Shown: positions 22,789-33,969 of the stretch, in pieces
Layout of the letters: every line of letters starts with the position of its first letter
How positions within the stretch are numbered: position 1 is the stretch's first letter
Source: Lentinus brumalis
Taxonomy: Eukaryota > Basidiomycota > Agaricomycetes > Polyporales > Polyporaceae
Direction: 5' to 3'
DNA: 64,000 nucleotides
Assembly: GCA_001792895.1 (NCBI GenBank)
Contig: MARA01000019.1
Span: forward strand, 704,930 to 768,929
Position numbers and translations under genes: made by a program
Notes under the pieces: model-generated
What the model saw: only the letters and a program-made list of their open reading frames with translations
What the model was told of the DNA's origin: nothing
Databases searched by the model: none

Positions 22789-24941
22789 GTTATTCGGATC
22801 GACCTTTCAAGGTCCATTGCATGCATTGTCACGGTCCGCGTGACCTCCGACTGTCGAGCTTCGGGGAGCTCGTCCAGCTCTGAGTTTAGGCGGACATCAG
22901 CGTTGACATATTCGTGCACTGGGTGCACCTCGTCTGCGCCGTCGTTCTCGAAGTAGCGGGACAGACAGTCCGCGACCTTGTTTTCTTCTCCGTCGACGTG
23001 CACGATCGAGGCGTCGAACCTGTCGATGTACTCCGCCCACCGGATTAGTCGACTGTTCTTTGTTTCACGGATTGCGGTCCTTATAGTGGTGAGGGCCTCG
23101 TGATCCGTCGCGATGTAGAACTTCTGTCCCATTAATCTATCTTCCCACTTCATCAGCGCCTCTATCACACCTAGAGCCTCGTGCTCATATGTGTGATACG
23201 AACGCTGCGCAGAAGAGAACTTCTTGGACATGAACCCGGCTGGTCGACAAGTACGCCAGTCGGGCCCTTGTCCATATAGCGCACCTACACCATAGACTGA
23301 AGCATCGGTGATAACCCAGATGGGCTCATCAGACTTGGGGTCAATGGGCTTCAGGATCGGGACCTTACAGGCCAAGGCCTTGATCCTGTCAAGGCATGCC
23401 TGATGTAATGGTCGCCAGTGGAACGGTTGCCCATTCTTACAAATCGACTCGAGGGGTGATGTAAAAGCGGATACGTCCGGCAGGAAGTGAGCGAGGTATT
23501 GAACGAGGCCGAGGAATCGCTGGACCTCGTTCAGCGACCTCATGGGTCGCCAGTCTCTGATTCTAGCCAGCTTGTCCGAGTCGGCGTGGAGTCCCTTGTC
23601 ATCGATGAGATGACCGAGACAGTCCATTGACTGGGAGTATAGATTGAGTTTGCTTTTGCTGAGGTATAACCGTTGTTCTCGGAGCCGGGCGAACACGAGG
23701 GCGAGGTGCTCCTCGTGTTCGACTACGGTGTCTGAATAGACGAATATATCGTCGAGGTAGACATGAACGAAGAGCCCGGTATACTCCCGGAACACCCACA
23801 TCATCAGACGTTGGAATATACTGGGAGCATTACAGTCTCCTTGTTGCATGACGTGGGATACGGCCGTTCCATAGATGGTGGAGAAGGCCGTCTTCCAGAT
23901 GTCGTCTACTTCAATGCGGATCTGTTCGTACGCATCCAACATATCGATCTTGGTACGGTACTTAGCTCGGGCCACGTCGTTCCGGATATTGTCCTGGTCC
24001 GGGAACGGCGTGACGTCCTTGAGCGTATTCTCGTTCCTCTGTCTTGCGTCAATGACGGTACTGAGCTTCCCATTCTTCTTGGGGATGCAAAGCAGCGGCG
24101 CGGCTTGTGTCCCTGGTCTCATTTCCCACCATCCCGCCTTGAGGTACCTGTCCATCTTCTCGCGGAGCGCAGGGCGCAGAGCGTCAGCGCACTGGGGGTG
24201 ATGGTACTGATAGCGCTTGGATTCATCAATCAGTGGGATCCGGTGATTGACTTCACGCATTGGCGGGAGGACTAATGGGATTTCGCCCACTAAGTCTTCC
24301 GCCTTGCGCATCCATTCCTCCCGTAGTCTCGGGATGTCCGTGTCATTAGGTTCAGGAGTGGTCAATTGTTTGACCACTTCCGCCTCTAATACCTCATTGA
24401 GCCCGAACGGGTCCTCGCGGCCGAGTCGGTCACGGCAGATGCCCTTCGAGGAGTGCGGAGTGACGTTGTCCTGGAACGCAATGTTCGGCATCGGGTTTCT
24501 GGACTTGTCTCTCTTCTTGATTTTGTCGATCTTTGAGTATGCGGGGTATTCCCTGTCGGAGTAGTTGAGGCGGGCAGCTCTGATAGCCAGTGGCAGGTCA
24601 GGCATCTGGTCCGTCGTGGTATGGGGAGCTCTCTCGCTATGGTGTCGTCGTGGCTTGGATCGCGTAGGTCGCTCGTCGGACAGGGGGTCCTCTTCCTCGT
24701 CCGATGGTACCATTAGTGACGGGTGACTGTCTGGCAGCGAGGACCTCGTCCTTGCTGCCTTGACGTCTTCGTCTTCGACCTCTTCCACGACTACCTTCCT
24801 ATTTTTATAAGTTTTTCTGTTAGAGTCACCCTTAGTACGAGAGTTGGCTTGCGAGGCCAACTCCAATAGCGCAGGGTAGTCTGGAGACAGGGCATGTTTT
24901 TCCCTCATGGCCCGGACTTCGATGTCTTCGACCTCCTCCAC
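22653..24941 (-). CDS. Ty3 element B reverse transcriptase / RNase H
   Basis: Open frame of 762 codons. A charged linker (first about 200 residues) precedes the RT: fingers with GTQAAPLLCIPKKNGKLSTV, palm active site in VHVYLDDIFVYSD, and thumb YLSKSKLNLYSQSMDCLGHL. RNase H follows with ITDASVYGVGALYG, YHTYEHEALGVIEALMKWED and the downstream ATDHEAL. All RT Asp residues are present. The polyprotein upstream is cut at about 25.18 kb and the downstream frame is shifted, so it cannot act as part of a full pol. RT motifs differ from those of element A, so the two are separate families. Confidence 0.88.
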   Translation of the reverse strand: MEEVEDIEVRAMREKHALSPDYPALLELASQANSRTKGDSNRKTYKNRKVVVEEVEDEDVKAARTRSSLPDSHPSLMVPSDEEEDPLSDERPTRSKPRRHHSERAPHTTTDQMPDLPLAIRAARLNYSDREYPAYSKIDKIKKRDKSRNPMPNIAFQDNVTPHSSKGICRDRLGREDPFGLNEVLEAEVVKQLTTPEPNDTDIPRLREEWMRKAEDLVGEIPLVLPPMREVNHRIPLIDESKRYQYHHPQCADALRPALREKMDRYLKAGWWEMRPGTQAAPLLCIPKKNGKLSTVIDARQRNENTLKDVTPFPDQDNIRNDVARAKYRTKIDMLDAYEQIRIEVDDIWKTAFSTIYGTAVSHVMQQGDCNAPSIFQRLMMWVFREYTGLFVHVYLDDIFVYSDTVVEHEEHLALVFARLREQRLYLSKSKLNLYSQSMDCLGHLIDDKGLHADSDKLARIRDWRPMRSLNEVQRFLGLVQYLAHFLPDVSAFTSPLESICKNGQPFHWRPLHQACLDRIKALACKVPILKPIDPKSDEPIWVITDASVYGVGALYGQGPDWRTCRPAGFMSKKFSSAQRSYHTYEHEALGVIEALMKWEDRLMGQKFYIATDHEALTTIRTAIRETKNSRLIRWAEYIDRFDASIVHVDGEENKVADCLSRYFENDGADEVHPVHEYVNADVRLNSELDELPEARQSEVTRTVTMHAMDLERSIRITWPSGQLNGSEPQRTNRKRDETKHKSFTPRWKPPRRDSHPCPVAL

Positions 24942-25182
24942 CGCGGGCTGTCTCTTGGGCCGACCGCGGCGAGGTGCGTCTAGTCATTGGGATGCTTTGA
25001 ACGGTTCAGGAGACCGCTTATCGGCCTTCCGGTCCTTGCGGAATGCCTTGTCTTCCTCTACCGTGAATGCCGGGATCACGGTTCCGTTGACTACAATCTG
25101 TCGGTTGTGCATGTCTAGGACCACGCCGTACTGCGTCATAAAGGGTGTCCTCATGACGCAGTCGTATCGGTCTAGGTTGGCG
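24942..25182 (-). pseudogene. Element B protease C-terminal remnant
   Basis: The translation DRYDCVMRTPFMTQYGVVLD, with a following NRQIVVNGTVIPAF, resembles the C-terminal lobe of a Ty3 retropepsin (the ILGTPFL region). The catalytic DSGA half is absent, because the sequence to its right belongs to element A RNase H. It ends at a stop just before the RT frame of element B. Confidence 0.6.
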
Positions 25183-27174
25183 CCACGCCTGGAGGGCACG
25201 AATGATTGCGAGCATCTCTTTGTCATAGATCTCGTAGTTGCTCTCGGCATCATTCATGGATTCGGAGTGGAAGGCGATCGGGTGCCACTTTCCATCCTCC
25301 CCCTCCTGCAACAGCACCGCTCCTGTGGCAAACCCAGAGGAGTCGACTTCCACTTGTGTGGGACGGTCCAGGTCATAGATGCGGAGTACGGGACTGGTCA
25401 GGAAGCACTGCTTCAGCTCCTCAAATGCCCGCTGCTCCTCCTCTCCCCATTGCCAAGGGACGTTGCCGGTCAACGTGTCTAGAGGCTTGCAGATGGCACT
25501 GAAGTTCCGGATGAAGCGACGATAGAAGTTCGCAAAGCCGCAAAACTTCCTGATGTCTGACACATTGCGGGGAACTGGCCAGTCTGCGATGCCCTTGACC
25601 TTCACCGGGTCCATCTCGACCTGGTTCTCGGACACAAACATCCCGAGGTACTCCACTTTGGTCTGCTCGAATTCGCACTTCTCTGGTTTACAGAACAGGT
25701 CGTGTTCCTTCAGACGCTTCAGGACTTCTCGGACAAGGGTACGATGTTCAGCGAGGTCATTCGTAAAGATGAGGATGTCGTCGAGATAGACGGTGACCTT
25801 GCCGAGAACGATGAGGTCCTTGAAGATGTCATTCATGAATGCAGAGAAGGTGCTGGGGGAGTTGGCGAGACCAAAGAACATGACTGTGGGCTCATAGAGT
25901 CCCCGGTTGATCACAAAGGCTGCTTTCCACTCGTCGCCTGTCTTTATGCGAACATTGTTGTACCCCCAGCGAATGTCGAGCTTTGTGAAGTACTTGGCCT
26001 TCTTGAGTCGATCCATCAGTTCCGAAACCAGCGGCAGCGGGTAACGGTTCTTAATGGTGATGTCGTTCAGTCTCCGATAGTCCTGCACAGGGCGAAGACT
26101 GCCATCCTTCTTTTTGACGAAGAAGAAGGGGGAGGACATCTGTGACTTCGACTCACGAATGTAACCCTTGGCCAGGTTTTCTTCAAGAAACTTATCAAGC
26201 TCGACCTGCTCGTTTGGGGATAGAGGGTACACCTTGGAGTGAAAAATCTTGGCATTGGGAACCAACTCAATAGCGTGATCATAGGGGCGATGGTTGGGCA
26301 ACCGTTCTGACGCCTCCTTTGAAAACACACTAAGGTACTCATGGTAGTGTTCCGGCACCAGTTGTTCGACAGGACGAGCTGGCCCCCGTTTCTGGTACTC
26401 CTGTTCCGCGAGCTCCTGGGAATAGGTATGGCTTGCAGAGACAAAGAGTTGAGGAGCACCTTGTAGGCTGCGCCCCTCCATCCAGGCATCCAGAAGGGTC
26501 TGCTCAGATCCATCCCACTCCTCCTCGTTTGGCAACGGTGGCTCATCAACATCATCCACCTCTTCGACCATCACCGCTGCGCACACCCTGCCAATCTTCT
26601 TGGCCTTCCGGACCCGATCTGAACGTGAACGCGCCGTGAGCCTGACCTCCGTATCACGCGTCACAGTTGCAGCAGGTTCCGGTGCCTTCTTACTAGCATG
26701 GCATGTTGAAGGGCAGCGGGATAGGCGCAGCGAGCCACGGTCCCAGTCAATCTCTGGATTGTGTTCGCGCAGCCAGTCAAGGCCGATGATCACATCCTCG
26801 TCACCTACGTCTGTCACCATGAACTCCACCTGCTCCTGGTGGTCCCCAATTGTCATCCCTAGCACGGCTACCTCTGCAATTGTGCCATTGCGGTTCTCTG
26901 TACCGTCGATGTTGTGTAAACGGATGGGGAATGCTAGCTTCCGCGTAGCAACACGGTTCTCCTCCACAAACCGTCGATGTAAAAACTTTGTAGTGGCCCC
27001 ACTGTCAACCATGGCCACCACATCCTTCTCTCGCCGCTTGCCGCTCAGTCGTACTGGGATGTGGAAGTGTTGTCCATCATGATTGAGTTCATAAATAAAC
27101 GACGATCCCAGTACAGCGTAGCGACTATTGGTACATGAGCGTGCGCGCGCGGCATCTAGCGCAGCTCGAATCAA
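25183..27174 (-). pseudogene. Ty3 element A protease-RT, truncated inside RNase H
   Basis: The retropepsin domain opens the frame with active site VAMVDSGATTKF and the second lobe VIIGLDWLREHN. RT follows: KKKDGSLRPVQDYRRLND, the catalytic TVYLDDILIFTND and the thumb CEFEQTKVEYLGMFVSENQ. RNase H begins at VDSSGFATGAVLLQ and YEIYDKEMLAIIRALQAWR and is cut there. The remaining codons are out of frame with the element B sequence they run into. No integrase for A remains. Its first codons overlap the gag end by a few bases in another frame, as expected for a gag-pol shift. Confidence 0.88.
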
Positions 27175-28561
27175 AAACCCTCCTTCTCCTTCATCGTTGT
27201 CAGCATGGCAGTGCGCTCCTCCAGTGCCTTGAGCTGCAACTGAAGGGTGACCACCTCATCTGACGTCGTGGAGGGTGACGAGGAGGCTGCGGCACGTTGA
27301 CCGCCTTTCCTCTCCGGGCATTGGGCAGCCCTGTGACCGTTTCGTCCGCAGATGAAGCAACCGGTGGGACTGGAGGTAGGAGGATGTTCTTTATTCGCAG
27401 CTACCTTCTCGCCGCGTTTTGGGAACTTCCCGGTGCGAGGTCGCTCCTCTGACCGTCGTGCCAGGTGCTGGTCCATCTGCAAGGCAACCGTCTGCATCTT
27501 GACAAGGGTAGAGATGTCGTGAGCAGTGGTGGCAAACTCGTCCTTGATGCGATAGGGAAGTCCTTCACGGTAGCGCTCGCGCTTGTCGTCATCGGAGAAC
27601 CCAGTCCGAGCAGCCACCGCATTGAACTCAGCAGTGTACTCCTTGACCGTGCCAAGTTTGTGCGAAGCCTTGCAAAGCTTGACCAGCTCAGCCGTGGCTG
27701 CCTCCTTGTCGTCTATGGCGCAGAAGTGGGCCTTGAATGCATCTTTGAACGCAGTGACATCCGCCCAAGGAGTCGTTGTGGCTGCCGTGATGATATGCGG
27801 CCCGGCCCAGCTTGCAGCATCGCCTGTGAGGCGGTTCAAGACGACCATCCAGATCAGGTTCGCGCCTACTCCTGCCGAGGTGGCAACTCCGTGATAGGCC
27901 TTGGCGCTGCTGATGAAGGTGAGGCCTTCCTGAGCATTCTTGCCATCGTACTCTTGAGGCAGTAGAACTGGCAGGAGCTTGGTGACGTCAAAAGGAGCCG
28001 TCATGGTAGGGAGAGTGGGGGTGATGGGTGGTGGTGTGGTGGGGTGCGAGGAGCCTTGTGACGGAGCACTAGGGGTAGTCGTCCGCGAAGGATTCCGTGG
28101 AGGAAGAGGCGGTGGAAGAGTCTGAGGCGGGTAATTGAGGACGATGTCAGGTTGTCGTCCCTCCGGCTGGGACTGAGGGGGTAATGCCGAGGTGGTGGCA
28201 ACTGGACTGAAGGATCCTGATGCTCGATGTTGCAGGCACTCGCTGGCAAGGACAAGCGCAGTGGGGAGAGGGATTCGGGATCCACTAAGTGGAGACTCAG
28301 TGGGAGGAGTATTGGTGCGGCTAGGGAGACGGCTCGGTGGGCGGGTACCGGTCTGCTGGATGAGAGGCGGACTGCCTCACGCAGGGGACGTCCACTAGCA
28401 GTAGTAGTGGCAACTGGTTGTGTCAGTCGCTGGCGGATCTGCTCCTCCTGTTCCGGTGTGGGGTAGATGTAGGTATGGAGATCGGTCCAGACTTGTGCGT
28501 CTGACGCCCAGGTAGGTAGTCGCTCTGGATAAGGTTGCTGATCACAGCTGATCAGTGCCAC
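27171..28561 (-). CDS. Ty3 element A gag (capsid and nucleocapsid)
   Basis: The frame from 28004 down gives 277 aa. A retrotransposon capsid fold is indicated by LPQEYDGKNAQEGLTFISSA, the Trp motif ASWAGPHI, LGTVKEYTAEFNAVA and YREGLPYRIKDEF. It is followed by a basic linker and one zinc knuckle, CFICGRNGHRAAQC (CX2CX4HX4C). A second frame at 28001-28561 encodes a Pro/Ser/Leu-rich segment starting at the presumed leader. It could be an N-terminal gag extension joined by a shift, but I cannot prove that it is translated. Confidence 0.8.
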
Positions 28562-28566
28562 GCCAG

Positions 28567-29259
28567 TGATGATCTTCTACCGCACTTGAATGAAAGGCGT
28601 GGTTGTAGGGGGCACAAGAGGGACGAGGCTGATCCGGTGGGGGCTGATCCAGTGTGTAGAGGTCGACGTCAGGTAGAACACGAGTTCACCTGACCTTTGC
28701 CTGTCAGTGGACCTCAGAGTCTTACTGGACAGCGGTGGGGGTCCAGGAGGGTAGTACTGCGCACGTAGGTTGTAGAAGCAACAGCGACAGATACAGCTCA
28801 ACGCCGAGCGCGTGGTTATAGAACCAGCAATCAACCGGTGGAGGGTGGGGAAGGGGGGTACGCCAGTGCTCGTGTTGAAGTTTCGACCTAATGTTACGAC
28901 TGATCATCGAGGGGGATCAGGAAAGACTCACGAGACGAGCAGGGGCGTCGACGAGCACTTGTGCAGCGAGAGCGGAGCAATGCTCGACGATCAGGGCTGG
29001 GGACAAGATGTATTGAGAGAGGTATCTACAGAGCGAAGTACAGCTTGGCTTACCTGGGGACAAGAGGTCGAAACTGAGGGTCCCCAGGTAGCGCTGGTGG
29101 TCTTATATACATGAGGGAACAATAGCGTCAGAAGACAATAGCGTGAGAGACATCATGGATGGAGACAATAGTGTGAGAGGGACCATGGGAATCATGGTGA
29201 TCAAACAATAGGATGACTGGGAAAGGAAATGAATAGTACCGGGGAGGCTGTTCATAACA
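28567..29259 (-). repeat. 5' LTR of Ty3 element A
   Basis: On the minus strand it starts TGTTATGAACAGCC at 29259 and probably ends GATCATCA at 28567, one base before a TGG that could open the primer-binding site. It contains a TATA-like box and lies directly upstream of gag. No second copy exists in the window, so the left boundary is tentative. Confidence 0.5.
29102..29112 (-). promoter_or_regulatory. TATA-like box in LTR-A
   Basis: The minus strand reads GTATATAAGA, about 1.1 kb upstream of the gag ATG and inside the putative LTR, where a retroelement promoter is expected. Confidence 0.5.
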
Positions 29260-29981
29260 GTAGCAATGTACTTCATTATCATGTCTAGTCATCTAGTCAT
29301 CTATGCATAACTTGCGATTAATGGCACCTGACTCTGTGCCCATATGCTTGTCTCCGCTGCTAACATGCTGGTTTTGCAGAAAGCTGTAGCCTCCAGAGAC
29401 AATGCGCTGCACCAAAGTGCTTGTGGTGTCTCTGAAGCAGATGCGCATGGATCCGGAGGCTCCACAAGCTGCTGGAGGAAAGTGTTTTTCCTCATGTCAT
29501 GCGTGTGGTCCTTGTGCACCAGGGCCTCTGGGATGTTGTGTCTGGCAATGCACCCTGCCTGCAAGGCTCCTCTGGACACAAACACTGTCCATGCTTGGAA
29601 CAAGTTGAATCTCAACCTGGTGCAGCTCCCTCAAGCACACCACATCAACATGAGCCTGCTTTGGTGTAAGCTCAGGAGCATCCACCAGGCTCGCAGCCTT
29701 GGTATGCTTGTCGCTTGTCGCTGTGATCTCTACCAGATGCAGAAGTGCAACAATCAGACAATGATTGTGTAAATTGCCAACATCTGTCATATTGTGCTGT
29801 AGGACTCTTTGGACTGCTCTGTGTTCTTACCTTGCCACCACAAGGAGTCCCAAAGTCACAGAGGTATGCTCAAGATGGGTGCTCAAGGGTGCTTCATCTG
29901 GATGCACATGGGGAAATTGGGACATGAGATGCTCACTGGCATCTCCTAGTTTGAGCTTGTACTTACATCAATCATCTTGTT

Positions 29982-30150
29982 TATATATACAGTGTATTTT
30001 TGTCTTTCCTCCTCACACAATTGACCTTTGTTTCCCCATCCTACCATCTTTCTTCCACCTACAGAGGAAAGCCACCCTCCAAATCAAGTCTTATTCATCT
30101 CTCATCTCTTTCTCTCTCTTGTGTATCTCTCCCCATACCAAGAATCTACG
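29982..30150 (+). repeat. Dispersed repeat, copy 2 (TATA plus polypyrimidine module)
   Basis: Partner of 12559-12722 in the same orientation. Shared blocks include TATATACAGTGTATT, TTTCCCCATCCTAC, CACCTACAGAGGAAA and CCACCCTCCA, and it diverges on both sides. The copies differ at roughly one base in five and by small indels, so they are old. Confidence 0.65.
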
Positions 30151-30920
30151 CAGTTGTTGTTCTTGGTGACAGAACAATCCTTGTTGGTGTTGGGGTCTCC
30201 CTCAGCCTCAGCAGCCTCCTTGTCAAGAATAGGTTGACATCCCTTGCCTGAAGTCACACAGTGGACATGATCTATGAGTGCAGGTGAGCAAGACAAGAGG
30301 GTGAAAGCATGAGGGTTTGCTAACCTGTCCATAACGAGGACCCTCCAGCCTCATATAATCTTGAGACAATGACAGCCCATCATCAGCAGCTGCCACAAAG
30401 AATAAGTAAGCCTCTGATCAGCTCTGAGCTGTCCCGACAGAATTTCTACCTTGTCCATTGATACCAACAGATCTTTGAACATCTTCATATACTACACTTG
30501 TGTCAGGCAGGTGTAAGCTGTGTAACCCTCATATTTATCTTTACATATACAGGTCAGTTCCAGAGAAGCTGAAGTGGGGACCTCAGAGATTGCCAAAATT
30601 ATTTGACTGACTACGAACTTGCAGTATGCCACTCCAAGTCCCTCCTTGCATCTGCAATGTGCTTGCCAGCCAAGCTTCAACATGCAGGGGAGGGCCCAAG
30701 GGCATGGTACGTGGTGCCACATGTAGTTACAAGGTCTTGATGCATGATGATCAACATAGCTGGTAGAAAGTGAGGAGGTAAGAGACCATATTACTTACTG
30801 CTAGCCCATAAGCTTAAGCCTTGACAGAGCCTTAACCTTGTAATTCCAGCTGTAATCTTCTGCTGTCCCACACCCATCTTGACCCACAAGCAACTCCAAC
30901 ACTGTGTAGTTTGACCTGCA

Positions 30921-31346
30921 TTGTCTCAGGTTACCCCAAGATCACCTCAAGAACACACTAAATACACCACTAAGATTGCAATCTTGCCACTGTGCCCACA
31001 TTGTGGGCAGGCCTTTAAGAATCTCAAGACAAGGACCTTACACAGGTGCATGGAGAGCTGTCCTCCTGTGCCGTTTCCTGAGAGGGCATATGCTCCGATG
31101 TTCTACCAGGGAAACGACCAGGGACACTTCCCCGTCACCATCTCACCTCCACCTTCTAACCACATCATATTTGCAATGGATGTGTTGCACAACAAGTTCT
31201 GTGAGGATGCCTTGAAGGCTTTGGATGACCCTGAGGATGAGGAGATCATGAATCTACATTCATTCCCTCTAATGCCGCTGCTGCCATTATCTGTGCAGAG
31301 GGCTGGGCAGACATCATTGCAGGCCACAGTGTCAAGCAGGCCATAA
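30921..31346 (+). pseudogene. Relic ORF with a C2H2-like finger
   Basis: A frame of 141 codons with CPHCGQAFKNLKTRTLHRC and a downstream hydrophilic segment. Nearby sequence continues in other frames (EDDLVPSCLRQCCARYLED), suggesting a longer decayed transposon gene. Family unknown. Confidence 0.35.
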
Positions 31347-31670
31347 CTTGACCTTGGGTCTCAGAGGATGATTTGGTACCGTCCTGCCTGAGACAGTGCT
31401 GCGCTCGGTATTTGGAGGACATCCAGGAGAAGTTGAAGTTGGCGCACCCTACGGTGCAAAGGGAATTGGCTCATGTTAACGAGCAAGTCTCTAAACCCTA
31501 GCAATGTTTTGTTTATGCACTGAACATCAATCTGATACAGGAATAGCCATAATGCATATGCTTTGTCCAGACTCAGACCCGTGTCACTCCAGGCTTACTC
31601 TCTGATGTTCAGTCAACTGGTACCTTTCTTGATCCATCTCTTATGAGACTGGAAGATTAGATCTCTGGGG

Positions 31671-33129
31671 ATTACGATTGATGAGGAACAAAAAAATTGT
31701 CCTTTATGTTCGAGCTACACCAATAGGCGCCATTATGGGAAACAATCCCGTGGGAATAATATTTGGACTCAGCTTACTCATGCTAATATTGGGGCTTATT
31801 ATTACATGATCACATGTAACAAACATTACCTACTGCCTAGACGCTGGCATAGGGTTAGGGCTACCAAATTGAGCACCATTTTGATACCCATTGAGCTCTT
31901 ATGCTACCCCAGTTACTTATGCAAGCATTAATCAAAGCTATTATACCAAGACAAGTGCTCAAAGGCCAACAAATCTGAACCCTTGCGCACTGAGCTGGAA
32001 ATGCAGGAGAGTGCATCCAGTCTGGCAGTGCACCTGGCTTATGTCAGCACACATAAGCACCTAATATCTCAGAAAGCTCCACAAATTACCCCTCCTTATA
32101 CTCCTACTGACACAGCTCAGTAGATTGATTACAAACTTAGCCATGAATAAGATTCACAGTCCTTACTGACATCCTATAGTTGGTAGAGCATCATTTTATG
32201 GCATACTGAGCATGGGAATAGGATGAATTGCACGTCATACTTACAGATGACAGACACTAGTCTATGGGCAATATTATCATCGGCTGTGCCCTATTGATGG
32301 GCAATGTTCTCATTGGCTGCACAATTGATGGGTGCATGCTCAGCTGGACACAATTTGGATTGCATCCATTGATGTGCTTACATGAGCATATATACACCCT
32401 TAATATTACTCAAGGTTTCACAACTAAACACCATTTACAAAATTGATAACATAGTTCAGCAGTTTCATGATGAAAGTGGTGCAATAATACACATTAGAAG
32501 TACTTACTAGTAGAAGTTCTGCCTTATGATAAAGTGGCCCCAGCCCTTGTAGTATGAGTATGTATGTATAGACATATACAGCCAAGTACAAGCTACTGTA
32601 CCATTTCAAATGGTTCGACCAGTCACGCATAACAGGCCCCCAAATTGGTCGGAATTTGGGCGCCTGTCACACATCACTAGGAGGCTGGTCAAAACCATAT
32701 GGCTGGCGCTAAGGTATGCCGGGGTGTCCCATGCCCTAGTTGTGGCTAATTTTGGTCGAAATCTTGCCCGATGTCACGGTCACCAGCTCGTTGGTCGAAT
32801 ATGTTCGATGAAATCAGCCTCTCATGCATCACAAGGCTGGTCGAACCATTCGAAATGGTACAGTATGTTGAAACCTGTCATGCCTTGTCAATTATTCTCA
32901 ACCATTCAGAAATCTTTGTACTGACAGTTTACCTTGAACATGAGGTCATTCTTCAGTATCATGGTCCACCAAACAGATTTTTGCAGTTTTGTGCAAGCTG
33001 AACATGTGCATAAGCGGCATATGCCATCCAGAATCATAATGCCTGAATAGTTGAATATTACAAGCTTTGGGCTGTACAAAAACCCACATCAATCGTAACT
33101 TGCCAGTAATGGCCCACTCTGAGGCAAGT
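31671..33129 (+). repeat. Long repeat, copy 1 (contains a MITE)
   Basis: Begins ATTACGATTGATGAGGAAC and ends GGCCCACTCTGAGGCAAGT. It matches 39127-40245 in the same orientation over almost the whole length with scattered substitutions and small indels. The main length difference is a 268 bp insertion at 32596-32863. It may be a duplicated piece of an old transposon. The reading frame kept in copy 2 is broken here. Confidence 0.85.
32596..32863. mobile_element. 268-bp MITE with 29-bp TIRs and TA target duplication
   Basis: The TIR starts CTGTACCATTTC; the right end, read on the minus strand, starts CTGTACCATTTCGAATGG, and the first 29 bp of the two ends differ at one or two positions. TA flanks both ends (32594-32595 and 32864-32865). 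Copy 2 of the surrounding repeat has the empty site (AGCTAGC-TA-TGTTGAAACC). TA duplication and TIR style fit a non-autonomous Tc1/mariner element. No ORF inside. Confidence 0.9.
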
Positions 33130-33844
33130 GGAGTTGTTGTGTAAGCAGAAGGAGGCTCACACCACCTTTATCTATGCCATTGAGCAAGAGCATATGCTCG
33201 ATCAGCAAGTTGCTCGTCTACATCTCCTAATGTGGGAGATTGTCTCCCCCTCCTCCCCTTCCCTCCACACCAAGTTGACAACTGCCTACCACTTCATGAT
33301 ACATGCATGCATCATTGCTGCCTACAGGGCAATTCCTCTCACCATCTGTTACTGGCAATAACAATGCCCAACTCCGGGCCGTGGTCTTCTGTTATGTGGA
33401 GTGCCTGAAACGCACAAGAGCCTTCTCTAGTATGTCATCCAGTTATAATTAAGTCCAATTTTCTTCTTACAATATCTCCTCATCAGGACTGTCAAGAGTG
33501 TTCTAACTTACTTTCACAAACACGGGCGATATGGTCCAAGGATGATGTGATTCCACTCATGAACTACACCGACACCATGGCCACAACCCTCATTGAGATA
33601 GGGTGAGCTGTTCCTGGCGTTGTAGCTGCCTGGAGACGCACCATAGAGACCAACCTGCTTCATGGCCTACTCTGTGTAGGCAATCCCCAGCTCAGCTTGG
33701 AGCGCAATCTTTCCTTGTGGCACACAGAGATCTGGAGCTTGAAGAGTGGGAGCTTGAAGAGCGGGATCTTGAAGGGCGGGAGCTTGAACAATAAGAGAGA
33801 AGGAGCAATCATACTACAGCATCTTCCAGGATGACAGCCGTTTA
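33130..33844. other. Left flank of the mariner element, decayed sequence
   Basis: No intact gene. At 33728-33791 a short tandem pattern of GAGCTTGAA words translates to Glu/Leu-rich repeats. The sequence next to the insertion and the right flank (from 38922) read on as one old coding relic around the TA. Confidence 0.45.
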
Positions 33845-33894
33845 CCAAACTATAGGCCCTTTTGCGCCTGTGTGTGGGCATAGCCGGCTAACGC
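33845..33894 (+). repeat. Left terminal inverted repeat
   Basis: Begins CCAAACTATAGGCCCTTTTG after the TA. The start codon of the transposase lies 75 bp further in, so the TIR probably also contains or abuts the promoter. Confidence 0.9.
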
Positions 33895-33969
33895 GGCTAA
33901 CATATATTTGAGACTCTGCGCTCACACATCGGCACCACCGTAGCACAGGCAAGCGTAAATCATTCCACC

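Larger units (their letters stand above)
18447..29259 (-). mobile_element. Chimeric Ty3-type LTR retrotransposon (two elements fused)
   Basis: Minus-strand order: LTR-A, gag-A, protease/RT-A, a break in RNase H at about 25.18 kb, protease C-terminus of B, RT/RNase H-B, integrase and chromodomain-B, an extra ORF, polypurine tract, LTR-B. Both halves point the same way. LTR-A (about 690 bp) and LTR-B (about 186 bp) are unrelated by eye, so this is not one intact element. Several frame breaks make it non-autonomous. Confidence 0.8.
29260..31670. other. Intergenic DNA with decayed repeats
   Basis: Flanks LTR-A. No intact gene. It contains dispersed repeat copy 2 (29982-30150) and a plus-strand relic at 30921-31346 with a C2H2-like spacing (CPHCGQAFKNLKTRTLHRCM). 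Other open frames have no motifs. Confidence 0.5.

Noticed and set aside
18447..29259. Reading the two Ty3 halves as one element with paired LTRs
   Set aside because: The outer LTRs have different starts (TGTTATGA versus TGTAACGG) and different lengths, and pol domains are duplicated (two RTs).
32180..32215. tRNA-like A-box (TAGTTGGTAGAGC) in the long repeat, suggesting a SINE
   Set aside because: It occurs in both copies, but I found no B-box at the right distance, no cloverleaf and no A/T-rich tail.
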